From contig NZ_CAMRAN010000025.1 in NCBI RefSeq assembly GCF_947039875.1, positions 1 through 58,710 of the forward strand: DNA of 58,710 nucleotides, written 5' to 3'. Made by a program: the position numbers and the translations under genes. This stretch comes from an uncultured Photobacterium sp. (GTDB taxonomy: Bacteria; Pseudomonadota; Gammaproteobacteria; Enterobacterales; Vibrionaceae). Shown piece by piece: positions 23,501 to 30,373 of the stretch (position 1 is its first letter; each line of letters opens with the position of its first letter). The notes beneath the pieces were generated by a model, which saw only the letters and a program-made list of their open reading frames with translations, searched no databases and was not told where the DNA came from.

Positions 23501-24472
23501 ATCTTCATCAATTGCAAAACTAGCTTTGTTATTTTGAGCTTTACATAAACGAACCCAACCACCATCAGGTCCTTTTCGCGCATCTTTATTTGCAAAAATA
23601 TATGGTATAGATTTAAATGGCGGTTGAAAATCAACAAAATTACCACAACCACTGGTAATTGGGTCTAGTTGATGTAATGTATTATTTGTTTGTTGAATAC
23701 CAAATAATATTCGTAAATCTTGATAATAAAAATTACCAGATCCCGCTAAAAACCCAATCTTTTCATTTTTTTTTGGTATTTTTATACGTTCTTTATCTTT
23801 ATATCCACCTATCTCAGATTTTTCCAACGATAACTGAAACTTATTTCTAGTAACATTATTAACAGTTGTTGTTAACCACATCTGATTATTATCAGTTTGC
23901 TTTTGATGTAATACACCAGGAGTGTTAACTAATTTAATATCACTATTATTAATATATTTATTTAAATTAACATTTACCCATTGATTATGATTTGACCTAC
24001 CATTAGGAACCCTAAATTTATATTGAAAATAATTAGTATTGAGACTACCAACGATAACATAACTATTATCGGGCAATTGATAGGTTCCTTCTTCCACTAC
24101 TAAGTAGTTAATTAATTTCATTGGCTTAGGTACAATATCTACAGGCTTATCCCTATCTGGAGCCATAACTTGTTGAAAAGAAACACTTGAAGTTGTAACT
24201 TCTTTTATTATCAATGCAGATGGCTGATCTTTTTCATCATTAAAATTAACTGTGTTCATTAAGAATACAACAGGAATCGTATTAAATGTTTTATTAAACT
24301 TAATCGTACATATATTTTTAATGCAATAATATGCATCATTATTATGATTAGCTAAAACATTATATCGACCAACATCCATTGAATGGATAAATTTTTGAGT
24401 ATTTGTATTATTATCAGCAAAGGAAAAAATAGAAAATAATAATAAATGCAATACAATTATAATCCGAATCAT
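20516..24472 (-). CDS. mshQ: MSHA pilus locus large exported protein MshQ
   Basis: MshQ is the last gene of MSHA structural operons and encodes a very large exported protein that may be tip-associated or adhesive; its role is poorly defined. I start it at the ATG at 24472, which overlaps the mshP stop as ATGA, giving 1318 residues with a signal peptide (IRIIIVLHLLLFSIFSFADN). The N-terminal half has a repeated module ending in IGYVAIDYKKEEPP, then a beta-helix-like stretch (NVYIEGNTTLTGSVTAYNLR). The C-terminal half resembles the conserved MshQ/DUF6701-type region. The N-terminal half is noticeably more AT-rich than the C-terminal half. Confidence 0.85.
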   Translation of the reverse strand: MIRIIIVLHLLLFSIFSFADNNTNTQKFIHSMDVGRYNVLANHNNDAYYCIKNICTIKFNKTFNTIPVVFLMNTVNFNDEKDQPSALIIKEVTTSSVSFQQVMAPDRDKPVDIVPKPMKLINYLVVEEGTYQLPDNSYVIVGSLNTNYFQYKFRVPNGRSNHNQWVNVNLNKYINNSDIKLVNTPGVLHQKQTDNNQMWLTTTVNNVTRNKFQLSLEKSEIGGYKDKERIKIPKKNEKIGFLAGSGNFYYQDLRILFGIQQTNNTLHQLDPITSGCGNFVDFQPPFKSIPYIFANKDARKGPDGGWVRLCKAQNNKASFAIDEDMDTDPNRDHQGEVIGYVAIDYKKEEPPIGELCKYFPSTVSSNKNNGSIWLSEQSIIQGQYNNFKLNFNEINFQSYGRQDNCWFDDNKWKCELATSYNPVPMLNLTIPPKDSYYVGSDILNPGSYGNLSLSNKHIKLMTGKYYFENLSLYANSSIELLPNSKAEIYTKKIETNNASINENGDANNVFIYSSGNVQFRGYQKRNINAFIYSIKNVYIEGNTTLTGSVTAYNLRLNSYARINSQNTCINPPIPPVEKNKLIITPQVSYGLTCERIPIDFYVYHDSGKINTDFVGNLTITQQDGICWSTTNNGYCFTDTAAIPISGGHIQLYMQSLNNGNVKVNANLAEDKTVTATGGPYRFAPYGFRINGSKGIELVAGKPKTVTIEAVASSGAQCTVIKDYQGSAQLTFSNMQGLMPKHLSQPLNVNAGTLISHKELSRSLLFNQGVSHLALKYLDAGSLGFSVFDPKWKPQQCSQRNSSCSDWEQNWSGLQGQGLVNSRPWTFAICPLTFNGKNEYRNASGTSNDGEAYTAAGYPFDVLLKPLIWQKDLTSVLDVSNQDYCSASVTKNFLVADSPPLDSGVISQYSLHTPNSGNKGTFHFGEITKEPTLNGLLVKGNTWSEVGSIWLQVGLNNYLGMNIDQSKRHIGRFFPAYFGLTHNQLTPAMTSFTYMGQPFPVHWTVNAFNQQGKALDNYDQFAETLTAKFGFVVKNNNGGDDQRLLLQDPVPEKWSHNVENGHSYINYQSNITYSRKGFLSTPLITSPDGPDELWQLWLNFLNPRDNRPSDSPRLLTSELCDSKDGCTNPTIQKVISLRIGNTNPMRYGRMVLQDAAGDIGKSLTIPLRLEYWNGVEFVTNTDDLASTFNGANYCRQILIQEPAPHTPNSPTTSGVGTVIAGLPLLNQLTANPNGDFKQQIRFWQRLSAATLPTQITSTPKINCEDSASNQPWLRYNWRRLGDEDPSATVTFGVYHGNKRIIYRAEANAVGQSIPYQNYQ

Positions 24473-24903
24473 TTTACCCCCTTTGCCCAAACTTCTTGTG
24501 TCCGTGTCATAGAAACCTTTCCACTGCCGCATGTTACAGTACTTAATAATTTATATTCATTAATCTTATTTATAATTGCAGCGGCACAATTAATACTCGT
24601 AATTTTGCACCCTTGTTGAAGTGGCGGCATCATCGTTTTTATTTCTGCAACAGAATAATTTTTACAAGCTGTAGGCTTACTGATTAATGGATTTCCGAGT
24701 GGAAATAACTTGGTTAATACCACTTCATTGGCAGAATAAGCACTAAACCATGCACGAGTACCAAGCACTTCTTTGGTAGTTATGGTTTGGCTTGAAGCGC
24801 CTATTTTAGTCATTACGATAGCCATTAACCCCATAACAACAATCACAAACAATACTATCATCAAGCCACTACCACGCTGTTTAGCGTAATGATTACAATA
24901 CAT
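24469..24903 (-). CDS. mshP: MSHA minor pilin-associated protein MshP
   Basis: MshP resembles PilX-like minor components of type IV pili. The 144-residue product has a positively charged N-terminus followed by one hydrophobic helix (GLMIVLFVIVVMGLMAIVM), but no canonical GFTLIE prepilin cleavage motif. Four cysteines (CKNY, CKITS, CAAA, TCGSG) suggest periplasmic disulfides. It overlaps mshO by 11 bases and mshQ by four (ATGA), so it belongs to the same operon. The name rests mainly on position between mshO and mshQ. Confidence 0.85.
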   Translation of the reverse strand: MYCNHYAKQRGSGLMIVLFVIVVMGLMAIVMTKIGASSQTITTKEVLGTRAWFSAYSANEVVLTKLFPLGNPLISKPTACKNYSVAEIKTMMPPLQQGCKITSINCAAAIINKINEYKLLSTVTCGSGKVSMTRTQEVWAKGVK

Positions 24904-25639
24904 TTAACACCTGCACACTGTGATTATAATTCGCTATTTCATTGGTTTTTGGATCGCTAAATTTAATGCCAATTAATGCTATCGCACCACTATTTAATCC
25001 GGCAGCTTGTACTTTCGGCATAAACTCAACAATATTGGTTGCCATTAACACTCCATCACTATTATTGACTTTACGTACAATAGTATTACCAAGCTGACAA
25101 TAACTAATTTGCTCGCGATATAAATAAAGTCGCTTACCGGGTGATGAAGTTATAATTGGCGTAGATAATGTTAATTGGAATAAATTACTGGTTTTATTGT
25201 TATCATTTGTTTTAGCTACACCAATACTATCAATCGTTACCTTATTATTTTGATATTGTTCCGCAGAAGCAAATCCAACCGCGACATACCAACCCTTGCT
25301 CCCCCAAATTGTTTTATTATTAGGATCAAATGCAGATATATTTAACTCATTACTATTATTGGGTAATTCAGCATAATAGACCGCTGAACTGACAATAGGA
25401 TAAAAACGAATACAACGATCTTCAACCATCACACTATTAGGTGCAGCATGACGGATCTCTTTGGTCACACGTGCAACGAGAAAACGCGCTTGTGATTGTA
25501 GCCGTTCACGATCCACCGTATTAGTATAGCCTTTCACACCCAGCGCAATATAACTACCGATGCCGATCATGATGATCGACAGTATTACCATAGCGATCAC
25601 CATCTCTAATAAGGTAAAACCTTTGTTGTAATTACGCAT
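24893..25639 (-). CDS. mshO: MSHA minor prepilin MshO
   Basis: This is a type IV minor pseudopilin/pilin. The 248-residue product has the prepilin peptidase motif GFTLLEMVIAMVILS at residues 7-21 with Glu at +5, followed by a variable C-terminal domain with a Cys pair (CIRFYP, SYCQL). Its ATG shares one base with the mshD stop (TAATG), indicating translational coupling. The length and order mshD-mshO-mshP match the Vibrio MSHA structural operon. Confidence 0.88.
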   Translation of the reverse strand: MRNYNKGFTLLEMVIAMVILSIIMIGIGSYIALGVKGYTNTVDRERLQSQARFLVARVTKEIRHAAPNSVMVEDRCIRFYPIVSSAVYYAELPNNSNELNISAFDPNNKTIWGSKGWYVAVGFASAEQYQNNKVTIDSIGVAKTNDNNKTSNLFQLTLSTPIITSSPGKRLYLYREQISYCQLGNTIVRKVNNSDGVLMATNIVEFMPKVQAAGLNSGAIALIGIKFSDPKTNEIANYNHSVQVLNVL

Positions 25640-26259
25640 TAGTAATTCCCTTTATAGGCGATGTAATCATATTTACCATAACGCCCCGCATTGACGGTAA
25701 TGGTAATTTTTTTTAATACAGCAAGATCAGGGCGATCATATTCAACGCTGATCACCGCAAAAATATGTTTATATTTAGCATTATCAGAACTAGGAATGAG
25801 AGCCATTAATGTATTGGGATATTTTCTTCGATCAATAGTATGAAGATCTTTATATCCCTGACACTGTTCTTTTGTCCCCCAGCAACCAATAAAATCATCA
25901 ACATCATTTGAATATTGTGGTTGTGATTGTTCAAGCTGAGTATCCGGCCCTAATGTCGCAGGTTTAGGATGAGGTCCTGTTGCCGAACAATAAATAAATT
26001 CACCTTGTTTATCATTCTCACCACAGCGATAAACACTGTCACCATTAGGATCGGAATTTTGATCAAACTGACGCGCCAACACTTGATTAAGTATCGCCTC
26101 CCCCATCGCTGCCGAGCGAGCTTGATAATAAGGGATCGCTGATCGTTCAACTTGAGGGAACAAAAAGCTGATCAAGGTGATCATTGCAATAGCCAATAAA
26201 ACAATGGTGATGATCCCTTCGATAAGGGTAAAACCTTTTGCTTTACGATAAAGGTTCAC
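25639..26259 (-). CDS. mshD: MSHA minor prepilin MshD
   Basis: This is a minor prepilin with the cleavage motif GFTLIEGIITIVLLAIAM. I favour the GTG at 26259 because it overlaps the mshC stop as GTGA and has GAGG ten bases upstream, giving 206 residues and an eight-residue leader (VNLYRKAK, the first read as Met). The GTG at 26268 is also open but sits almost on the SD. The C-terminal domain has four cysteines (YRCGEN, IYCSA, GCWGTKEQC). The gene is coupled to mshC and mshO. Confidence 0.88.
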   Translation of the reverse strand: MNLYRKAKGFTLIEGIITIVLLAIAMITLISFLFPQVERSAIPYYQARSAAMGEAILNQVLARQFDQNSDPNGDSVYRCGENDKQGEFIYCSATGPHPKPATLGPDTQLEQSQPQYSNDVDDFIGCWGTKEQCQGYKDLHTIDRRKYPNTLMALIPSSDNAKYKHIFAVISVEYDRPDLAVLKKITITVNAGRYGKYDYIAYKGNY

Positions 26260-26744
26260 TGTGAACACGCCTCATCGGTTTTTTTATAAATATAGCCTTG
26301 GCTATTAATACAAATACTGGCAGTTTGATTATTTTTTGCGGTAATGGTGATTGTACAGCCGGATGCACAACTAAGCGCTGCCGTTGGTGACTGACTGACT
26401 GTCGGTTGCCCCAGTAAATTAAAAAATAACGACGAGGATCCACGGTTCAAGGGTTGTATTGAGAAAGTGGTTTGCGTTTGTTGATAGCGTAAGCTGTTAT
26501 TAGCATCTTGGCGATTAGCGTCACACACACCAAGACAATTTGATTCAACTTTTAGTGGCTGGCTATCACCGTTCATGGCTGAAATTTGAAGCTGACGAAT
26601 GAGTGATATTGCTTGATCGCGAGTGATCTGAGCATCAAATTCACTTCGCCCTGAAAAACGTGCAGCAACAGTGGCACTGAGGACCCCAATAAGAATGATC
26701 ACCATGATAAGTTCAATAAGGGAGAAACCTTGTTGTGACTTCAC
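26256..26744 (-). CDS. mshC: MSHA minor prepilin MshC
   Basis: This is a GspH/FimT-like minor prepilin. The 162-residue product starts at a GTG (26744) with the motif GFSLIELIMVIILIGVLSAT, followed by a domain with several cysteines (NCLGVC, SCASGC, ACSQ). It is the first gene downstream of the mshA terminator at 26792-26819, which would lower its expression relative to the major pilin. The order mshA-mshC-mshD matches Vibrio. Confidence 0.88.
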   Translation of the reverse strand: MKSQQGFSLIELIMVIILIGVLSATVAARFSGRSEFDAQITRDQAISLIRQLQISAMNGDSQPLKVESNCLGVCDANRQDANNSLRYQQTQTTFSIQPLNRGSSSLFFNLLGQPTVSQSPTAALSCASGCTITITAKNNQTASICINSQGYIYKKTDEACSQ

Positions 26745-26791
26745 TTCGCCGCCTAATTATTGAAATTTTTGTTTAATTGATCAGGTTTAAA

Positions 26792-26819
26792 TAAAAAAGA
26801 GGAGCACAGAGGCTCCTCT
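26792..26819 (-). terminator. Terminator directly after the mshA genes
   Basis: On the minus strand AGAGGAGC, loop CTCTGT and GCTCCTCT form a perfect 8-bp stem followed by TTTTTTAT. It lies 18 bases after the mshA stop and before mshC. This is a good intrinsic terminator inside the structural operon and likely sets the ratio of major to minor pilins. Confidence 0.85.
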
Positions 26820-26837
26820 AATCATAATAAATAATAA

Positions 26838-27320
26838 CTATTTATTACATGGTTCAACTTTAATTGTTGGTGCTGCTGTTGATGTAGCATTCGTATAAGA
26901 AACAACACAATTAGTAGTAGTAGCAGTAGCAACTTGATTATTCATTGTGTAATAAATAGTATCATTATTCGATATCTTAGTAACTGGAGACCAATCTCCA
27001 TTACTTTCTGCACCAACAATGGCGGCACCGATACCTGCTGATGTTGCGGCAGGGTAACCATAAACAAGAGTAATAGGCTTAGTACTATCATCACCAATTA
27101 CGGTTTTTCCAGACGCAATACTTTCCACTCCAGCAATCGCTGCTTTACCATAAACAATACCAGCCGCACCTTTCATTGCGCCTTTTAAGCCTTCAAGTGT
27201 AGATGTTCGTGCATCGCCTTGTAGGTTCATAAACTTAGGTGCTGCAGTCACCGCTAGAATACCTAGAATAACGATTACGACTACCAGTTCAATTAGGGTG
27301 AAACCTTGTTGTTTTTTCAT
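26838..27320 (-). CDS. mshA: MSHA major pilin-like protein (mshA copy 1, promoter-distal)
   Basis: This is a type IVa-like prepilin of 160 residues, with leader MKKQQ, cleavage motif GFTLIELVVVIVILGILAV and a conserved helix region FMNLQGDARTSTLEGLKGAM. A C-terminal disulfide loop is likely between Cys in TTNCVVSYT and VEPCNK. It is the distal of two tandem mshA-like genes and lies directly before the terminator, so either copy could be the main fibre subunit. Homology to the neighbour is strong up to about residue 65, then the sequences diverge. Confidence 0.9.
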   Translation of the reverse strand: MKKQQGFTLIELVVVIVILGILAVTAAPKFMNLQGDARTSTLEGLKGAMKGAAGIVYGKAAIAGVESIASGKTVIGDDSTKPITLVYGYPAATSAGIGAAIVGAESNGDWSPVTKISNNDTIYYTMNNQVATATTTNCVVSYTNATSTAAPTIKVEPCNK

Positions 27321-27383
27321 GTTCTTTTCTCTTAATTGTTTAACTAAAAACGTTCTAAAGGCTATTAATATAATAAGTCTATA

Positions 27384-27923
27384 TTAGTTCTTACATGCAT
27401 TTGCTTTAAGTTCTACTGTCGCTGGTACACCTGCACTTTGCGCTGGTTTATAAACAAGGTAACAATTTTTAGGTACTTCAGTTGTAAATGTAACATCGCC
27501 ATTATTACTTACGGATGCAGTTTGTACCTGAGTATTGTATTTACTTGATGCAAATACAACACGAGCATTAATTCCAGTTCCATCAGCCTTAAATGCCCAG
27601 TCACCATTAGTACCAGCACCAACAATAGCATCATTGATACCCCCATCGGTTGCAGTAGGATAACCAAATAACGTTATCACAGTACCATTTGCAGTACTTA
27701 CCGTTTTAGTACCAGAGTCATCTGTTTCAATACCTGCAATTGCAGCTTTACCATAAACAATACCTGCACCACCTTGAATAGCGCCTTTTAAACCTTCAAG
27801 TGTTGCGTGACGTGCATCACCTTGCAGATTCATAAACTTAGGCGCAGCAGTAACGGCTAAAATACCTAGAATTACGATCACAACCACTAATTCAATTAAT
27901 GTAAAACCTTGTTGACGCTTCAT
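27384..27923 (-). CDS. MSHA major pilin-like protein (second mshA copy, promoter-proximal)
   Basis: This is a second complete mshA-like prepilin of 179 residues, starting at the ATG at 27923 after an AGAGAGAAAT ribosome site. It has leader MKRQQ, motif GFTLIELVVVIVILGILAV and helix FMNLQGDARHATLEGLKGAI. The globular part differs from copy 1, with an insert near residues 118-150 and a C-terminal Cys pair (PKNCYLV, KANACKN). It starts one base after the mshB stop. Many silent base differences from copy 1 in the shared region argue against a very recent duplication. Confidence 0.9.
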   Translation of the reverse strand: MKRQQGFTLIELVVVIVILGILAVTAAPKFMNLQGDARHATLEGLKGAIQGGAGIVYGKAAIAGIETDDSGTKTVSTANGTVITLFGYPTATDGGINDAIVGAGTNGDWAFKADGTGINARVVFASSKYNTQVQTASVSNNGDVTFTTEVPKNCYLVYKPAQSAGVPATVELKANACKN

Positions 27924-27924
27924 T

Positions 27925-28575
27925 CTATTTCTCTCTTTGTTTTTGTTGTAAATCAACTTCAACGCGACCTAATGTTGGTTGATAGGTAAACGAATGTCCG
28001 GCTAATGGATTAACATCACCCGCACTATTTTTACTCGCCGACGCTAATTGATAATAACGACATTGTTTTGCTTCAGTAATAATTCCTTGAGGATTAATAC
28101 TATTAATATCTTTAATTTTTAAATTTTCAACAGTGACATAAAATAATACTTTGCTATCAGCAACTGTATTTTTAGATGTTGTCGCTAAAGGCGGGTTTTG
28201 CATTAACTCTTCTAACAAATCTAAGCAATCGTTCACGTTAATATCTAATACATTAGCAGTTTTGCTACTATTTAATGCAAAAGGATAACCCATGCGAATG
28301 TTATTTTGTTGTTCAGCATTGGTTAACTTAAATTCAGTACCATCATAATTAACAATATTATTATTGCCATGATCAACAGGACGACCATAAGCTTCCCATT
28401 GTGCTCTAACTGAGACAATTGCAGTCGCAAATCCACCCGCCATTGCTTCAATGGCTGATTTTTTTGCAGCATCGGTAATATTCAGAAATCGAGGTAACGC
28501 GGTTGCCGCTAATATTCCTAAAATGATAATCACAACGACAAGTTCTATTAATGAAAAGCCATTATGTTTTTTCAT
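27925..28575 (-). CDS. mshB: MSHA pilin-like protein MshB
   Basis: This prepilin of 216 residues has leader MKKHN and motif GFSLIELVVVIIILGILAAT, followed by ALPRFLNITDAAKKSAIEAMAGG, a pattern typical of MshB. Cysteines occur in NDCLDLL and AKQCRYY. It is the first gene of the structural operon, with GGATTTAAA before its ATG, and follows a 119-base gap containing a long hairpin. It abuts the proximal mshA copy. In Vibrio MshB is a pilin-like accessory needed for MSHA assembly. Confidence 0.9.
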   Translation of the reverse strand: MKKHNGFSLIELVVVIIILGILAATALPRFLNITDAAKKSAIEAMAGGFATAIVSVRAQWEAYGRPVDHGNNNIVNYDGTEFKLTNAEQQNNIRMGYPFALNSSKTANVLDINVNDCLDLLEELMQNPPLATTSKNTVADSKVLFYVTVENLKIKDINSINPQGIITEAKQCRYYQLASASKNSAGDVNPLAGHSFTYQPTLGRVEVDLQQKQREK

Positions 28576-28611
28576 TTTAAATCCTTTTTAAATTACTTTT
28601 CGCTAGATAAC

Positions 28612-28660
28612 TGAAGTAATAAGTTAATACATTATGACAATGTATCAACTTGTTACTTCA
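28612..28660 (-). repeat. 22-bp imperfect hairpin between mshF and mshB
   Basis: Bases 28612-28633 and 28639-28660 form a near-perfect inverted repeat around a 5-base loop. In the minus-strand RNA only one C-A mismatch and one G-U pair interrupt the stem. No T tract follows, so it is not a canonical terminator. It sits where the promoter or leader of the structural operon should be, and could also stabilise the 3' end of the upstream mRNA. Confidence 0.8.
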
Positions 28661-28694
28661 TGTTTATTCTTTATTGCTATATAAAACAATAACA

Positions 28695-29144
28695 TTAAAT
28701 TACAATGCGTATTTTGCCACCAATATAAAAAATTGCCAACGCTTTATTATTAATAATATAAGTACAATGATTAATATCGGTCAATTTTCCATTTGTTACA
28801 TACAATGATTCATTATGGTTGCTATAATGAATGTTATTAGTTAATAACTGCCATAACTTATGACAATCAAGCTGATTATGAATATTTACTATTGGCCATC
28901 CTAATGGCGTATATTGAAAATCAATCCCATTAATATGATCACGGTAGGGTTTATTATTTATTTCCCATTGTTGTTTTAAATTTACTGCACCTTGGTAAAG
29001 ATTATTTTGAGTCAATATAAGCTGAGTATCTTCGGCTTTATTCTCAATTTGTTGCCATTTATATAACAGCACACTAATAAGTAATAATATTACCGCAGCC
29101 CAAGCCATATTTTTTAAACGTACTTCAGATTTAAATTTATCCAT
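28695..29144 (-). CDS. mshF: MSHA biogenesis protein MshF
   Basis: MshF is a small bitopic protein of unknown detailed role encoded between mshG and mshB. From the ATG at 29144 the product has 149 residues: a basic N-terminus (MDKFKSEVRLKN), one membrane helix (AWAAVILLLISVLLYKW) and a periplasmic domain with two cysteines (QLDCHKL, INHCTYI). An ATG at 29156 would add MSHS; neither has a strong ribosome site. Both starts overlap the end of mshG, which suggests coupling. Assigned mainly by position and topology. Confidence 0.82.
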   Translation of the reverse strand: MDKFKSEVRLKNMAWAAVILLLISVLLYKWQQIENKAEDTQLILTQNNLYQGAVNLKQQWEINNKPYRDHINGIDFQYTPLGWPIVNIHNQLDCHKLWQLLTNNIHYSNHNESLYVTNGKLTDINHCTYIINNKALAIFYIGGKIRIVI

Positions 29145-30357
29145 GCTGTGCGACATTAAGCATGCCCCACATAGGAAGAAAGATACCCAATGCAAGCATT
29201 AATACAATACCCGCAACCACAACTAGCATGATCGGTTCAATTCTCGCAGTTAATGTTTGTAAATCATACTCAACTTCGCGATCATAAAATTCCGCAGCTT
29301 CTAATAGTAAATCATCCACTTGGCCCGTTTCTTCACCGACAGCAATCATTTGTAACACTAAAGGCGTAAAAACGTCGGATTGGCGAGCCATATGAGCAAT
29401 ACTACTGCCACCTTCTATCCCTATTTTCATATCAATTAAGCGTTTTTCTAAAAAAGCATTACCTAATGATTCTGCAGACATCTGAATGGCGCTATTTAAT
29501 GGCACACCAGCTCGAAGCATTAATGCGAAGGTTCGAGAAAAGCGCGCCATCTGCGCACGATTAACTATTGACCCGGTGATTGGCATACGTAACCGCCAAT
29601 AATCCCACTTTTCTTGACCTTTTTCTGTATTACGCCATAAACGGATCGAAAACCATACCACTATCGTGCCCAATGTCATCGCTAACCAATAATGGACAAA
29701 GAAATTAGAGGTACCAATTAAAATTCGAGTCGGCAGGGGCAACTCAACCCCAAATCGAGAAAACATAGAGGCAAATTGTGGGATCACTTTAGTATTTAAG
29801 ATCCCCATCGCAATAACAATCGACATCATAACAAACGTTGGATAACGCATCGCCGAAGAAATTTGACGACGCGTTTTCATCTCTTGCTCATAATAATTTG
29901 CTAATTGCAGTAAAATATCATCTAGTCGACCAGTATTCTCACCAACATGGATCATAGAAATAAACAACCGAGAAAAAACTCTTGGGTGTTGTTGCATCGA
30001 TGCTGATAACGCACGACCATTGGTCAAATCCAACGTCACCGCCATTAATGTTTCTTTTAATAATTTATGAGTAGTACTTTGCGACAAACCATTAAATGCC
30101 CGCAACAAAGGCACACCCGCCTTGGTAAGGCTATATAACTGTCGACAAAATATCACTAGTACTTCAAGCGGTAATTGTGATTGAAATAATGACATTAAAT
30201 CAAATGAGTTAGCGCTCACTTTTATTTCTTGAATATCTAACGGAATCACACCTTGACGTAATAATAAATCAGCAGCACTATTTTCATTAGATGCTTCAAT
30301 CGTACCACGCTTAAGCTGACCTTTATCGGTTCGCCCTCGATAACTAAATACAGCCAT
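29137..30357 (-). CDS. mshG: MSHA inner-membrane platform protein MshG
   Basis: MshG is the PilC/GspF-type platform protein on which pilus assembly and the ATPase act. The 406-residue product has two T2SSF domains (for example LEVLVIFCRQLYSLTKAGVP and MARFSRTFALMLRAGVPLNS) and three membrane segments, the last near the C-terminus (IEPIMLVVVAGIVLMLALGI). It follows mshE by 16 bases and overlaps mshF. Length and order match the family. Confidence 0.95.
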   Translation of the reverse strand: MAVFSYRGRTDKGQLKRGTIEASNENSAADLLLRQGVIPLDIQEIKVSANSFDLMSLFQSQLPLEVLVIFCRQLYSLTKAGVPLLRAFNGLSQSTTHKLLKETLMAVTLDLTNGRALSASMQQHPRVFSRLFISMIHVGENTGRLDDILLQLANYYEQEMKTRRQISSAMRYPTFVMMSIVIAMGILNTKVIPQFASMFSRFGVELPLPTRILIGTSNFFVHYWLAMTLGTIVVWFSIRLWRNTEKGQEKWDYWRLRMPITGSIVNRAQMARFSRTFALMLRAGVPLNSAIQMSAESLGNAFLEKRLIDMKIGIEGGSSIAHMARQSDVFTPLVLQMIAVGEETGQVDDLLLEAAEFYDREVEYDLQTLTARIEPIMLVVVAGIVLMLALGIFLPMWGMLNVAQHG

Positions 30358-30373
30358 TGCCTAGCCTCTATTT

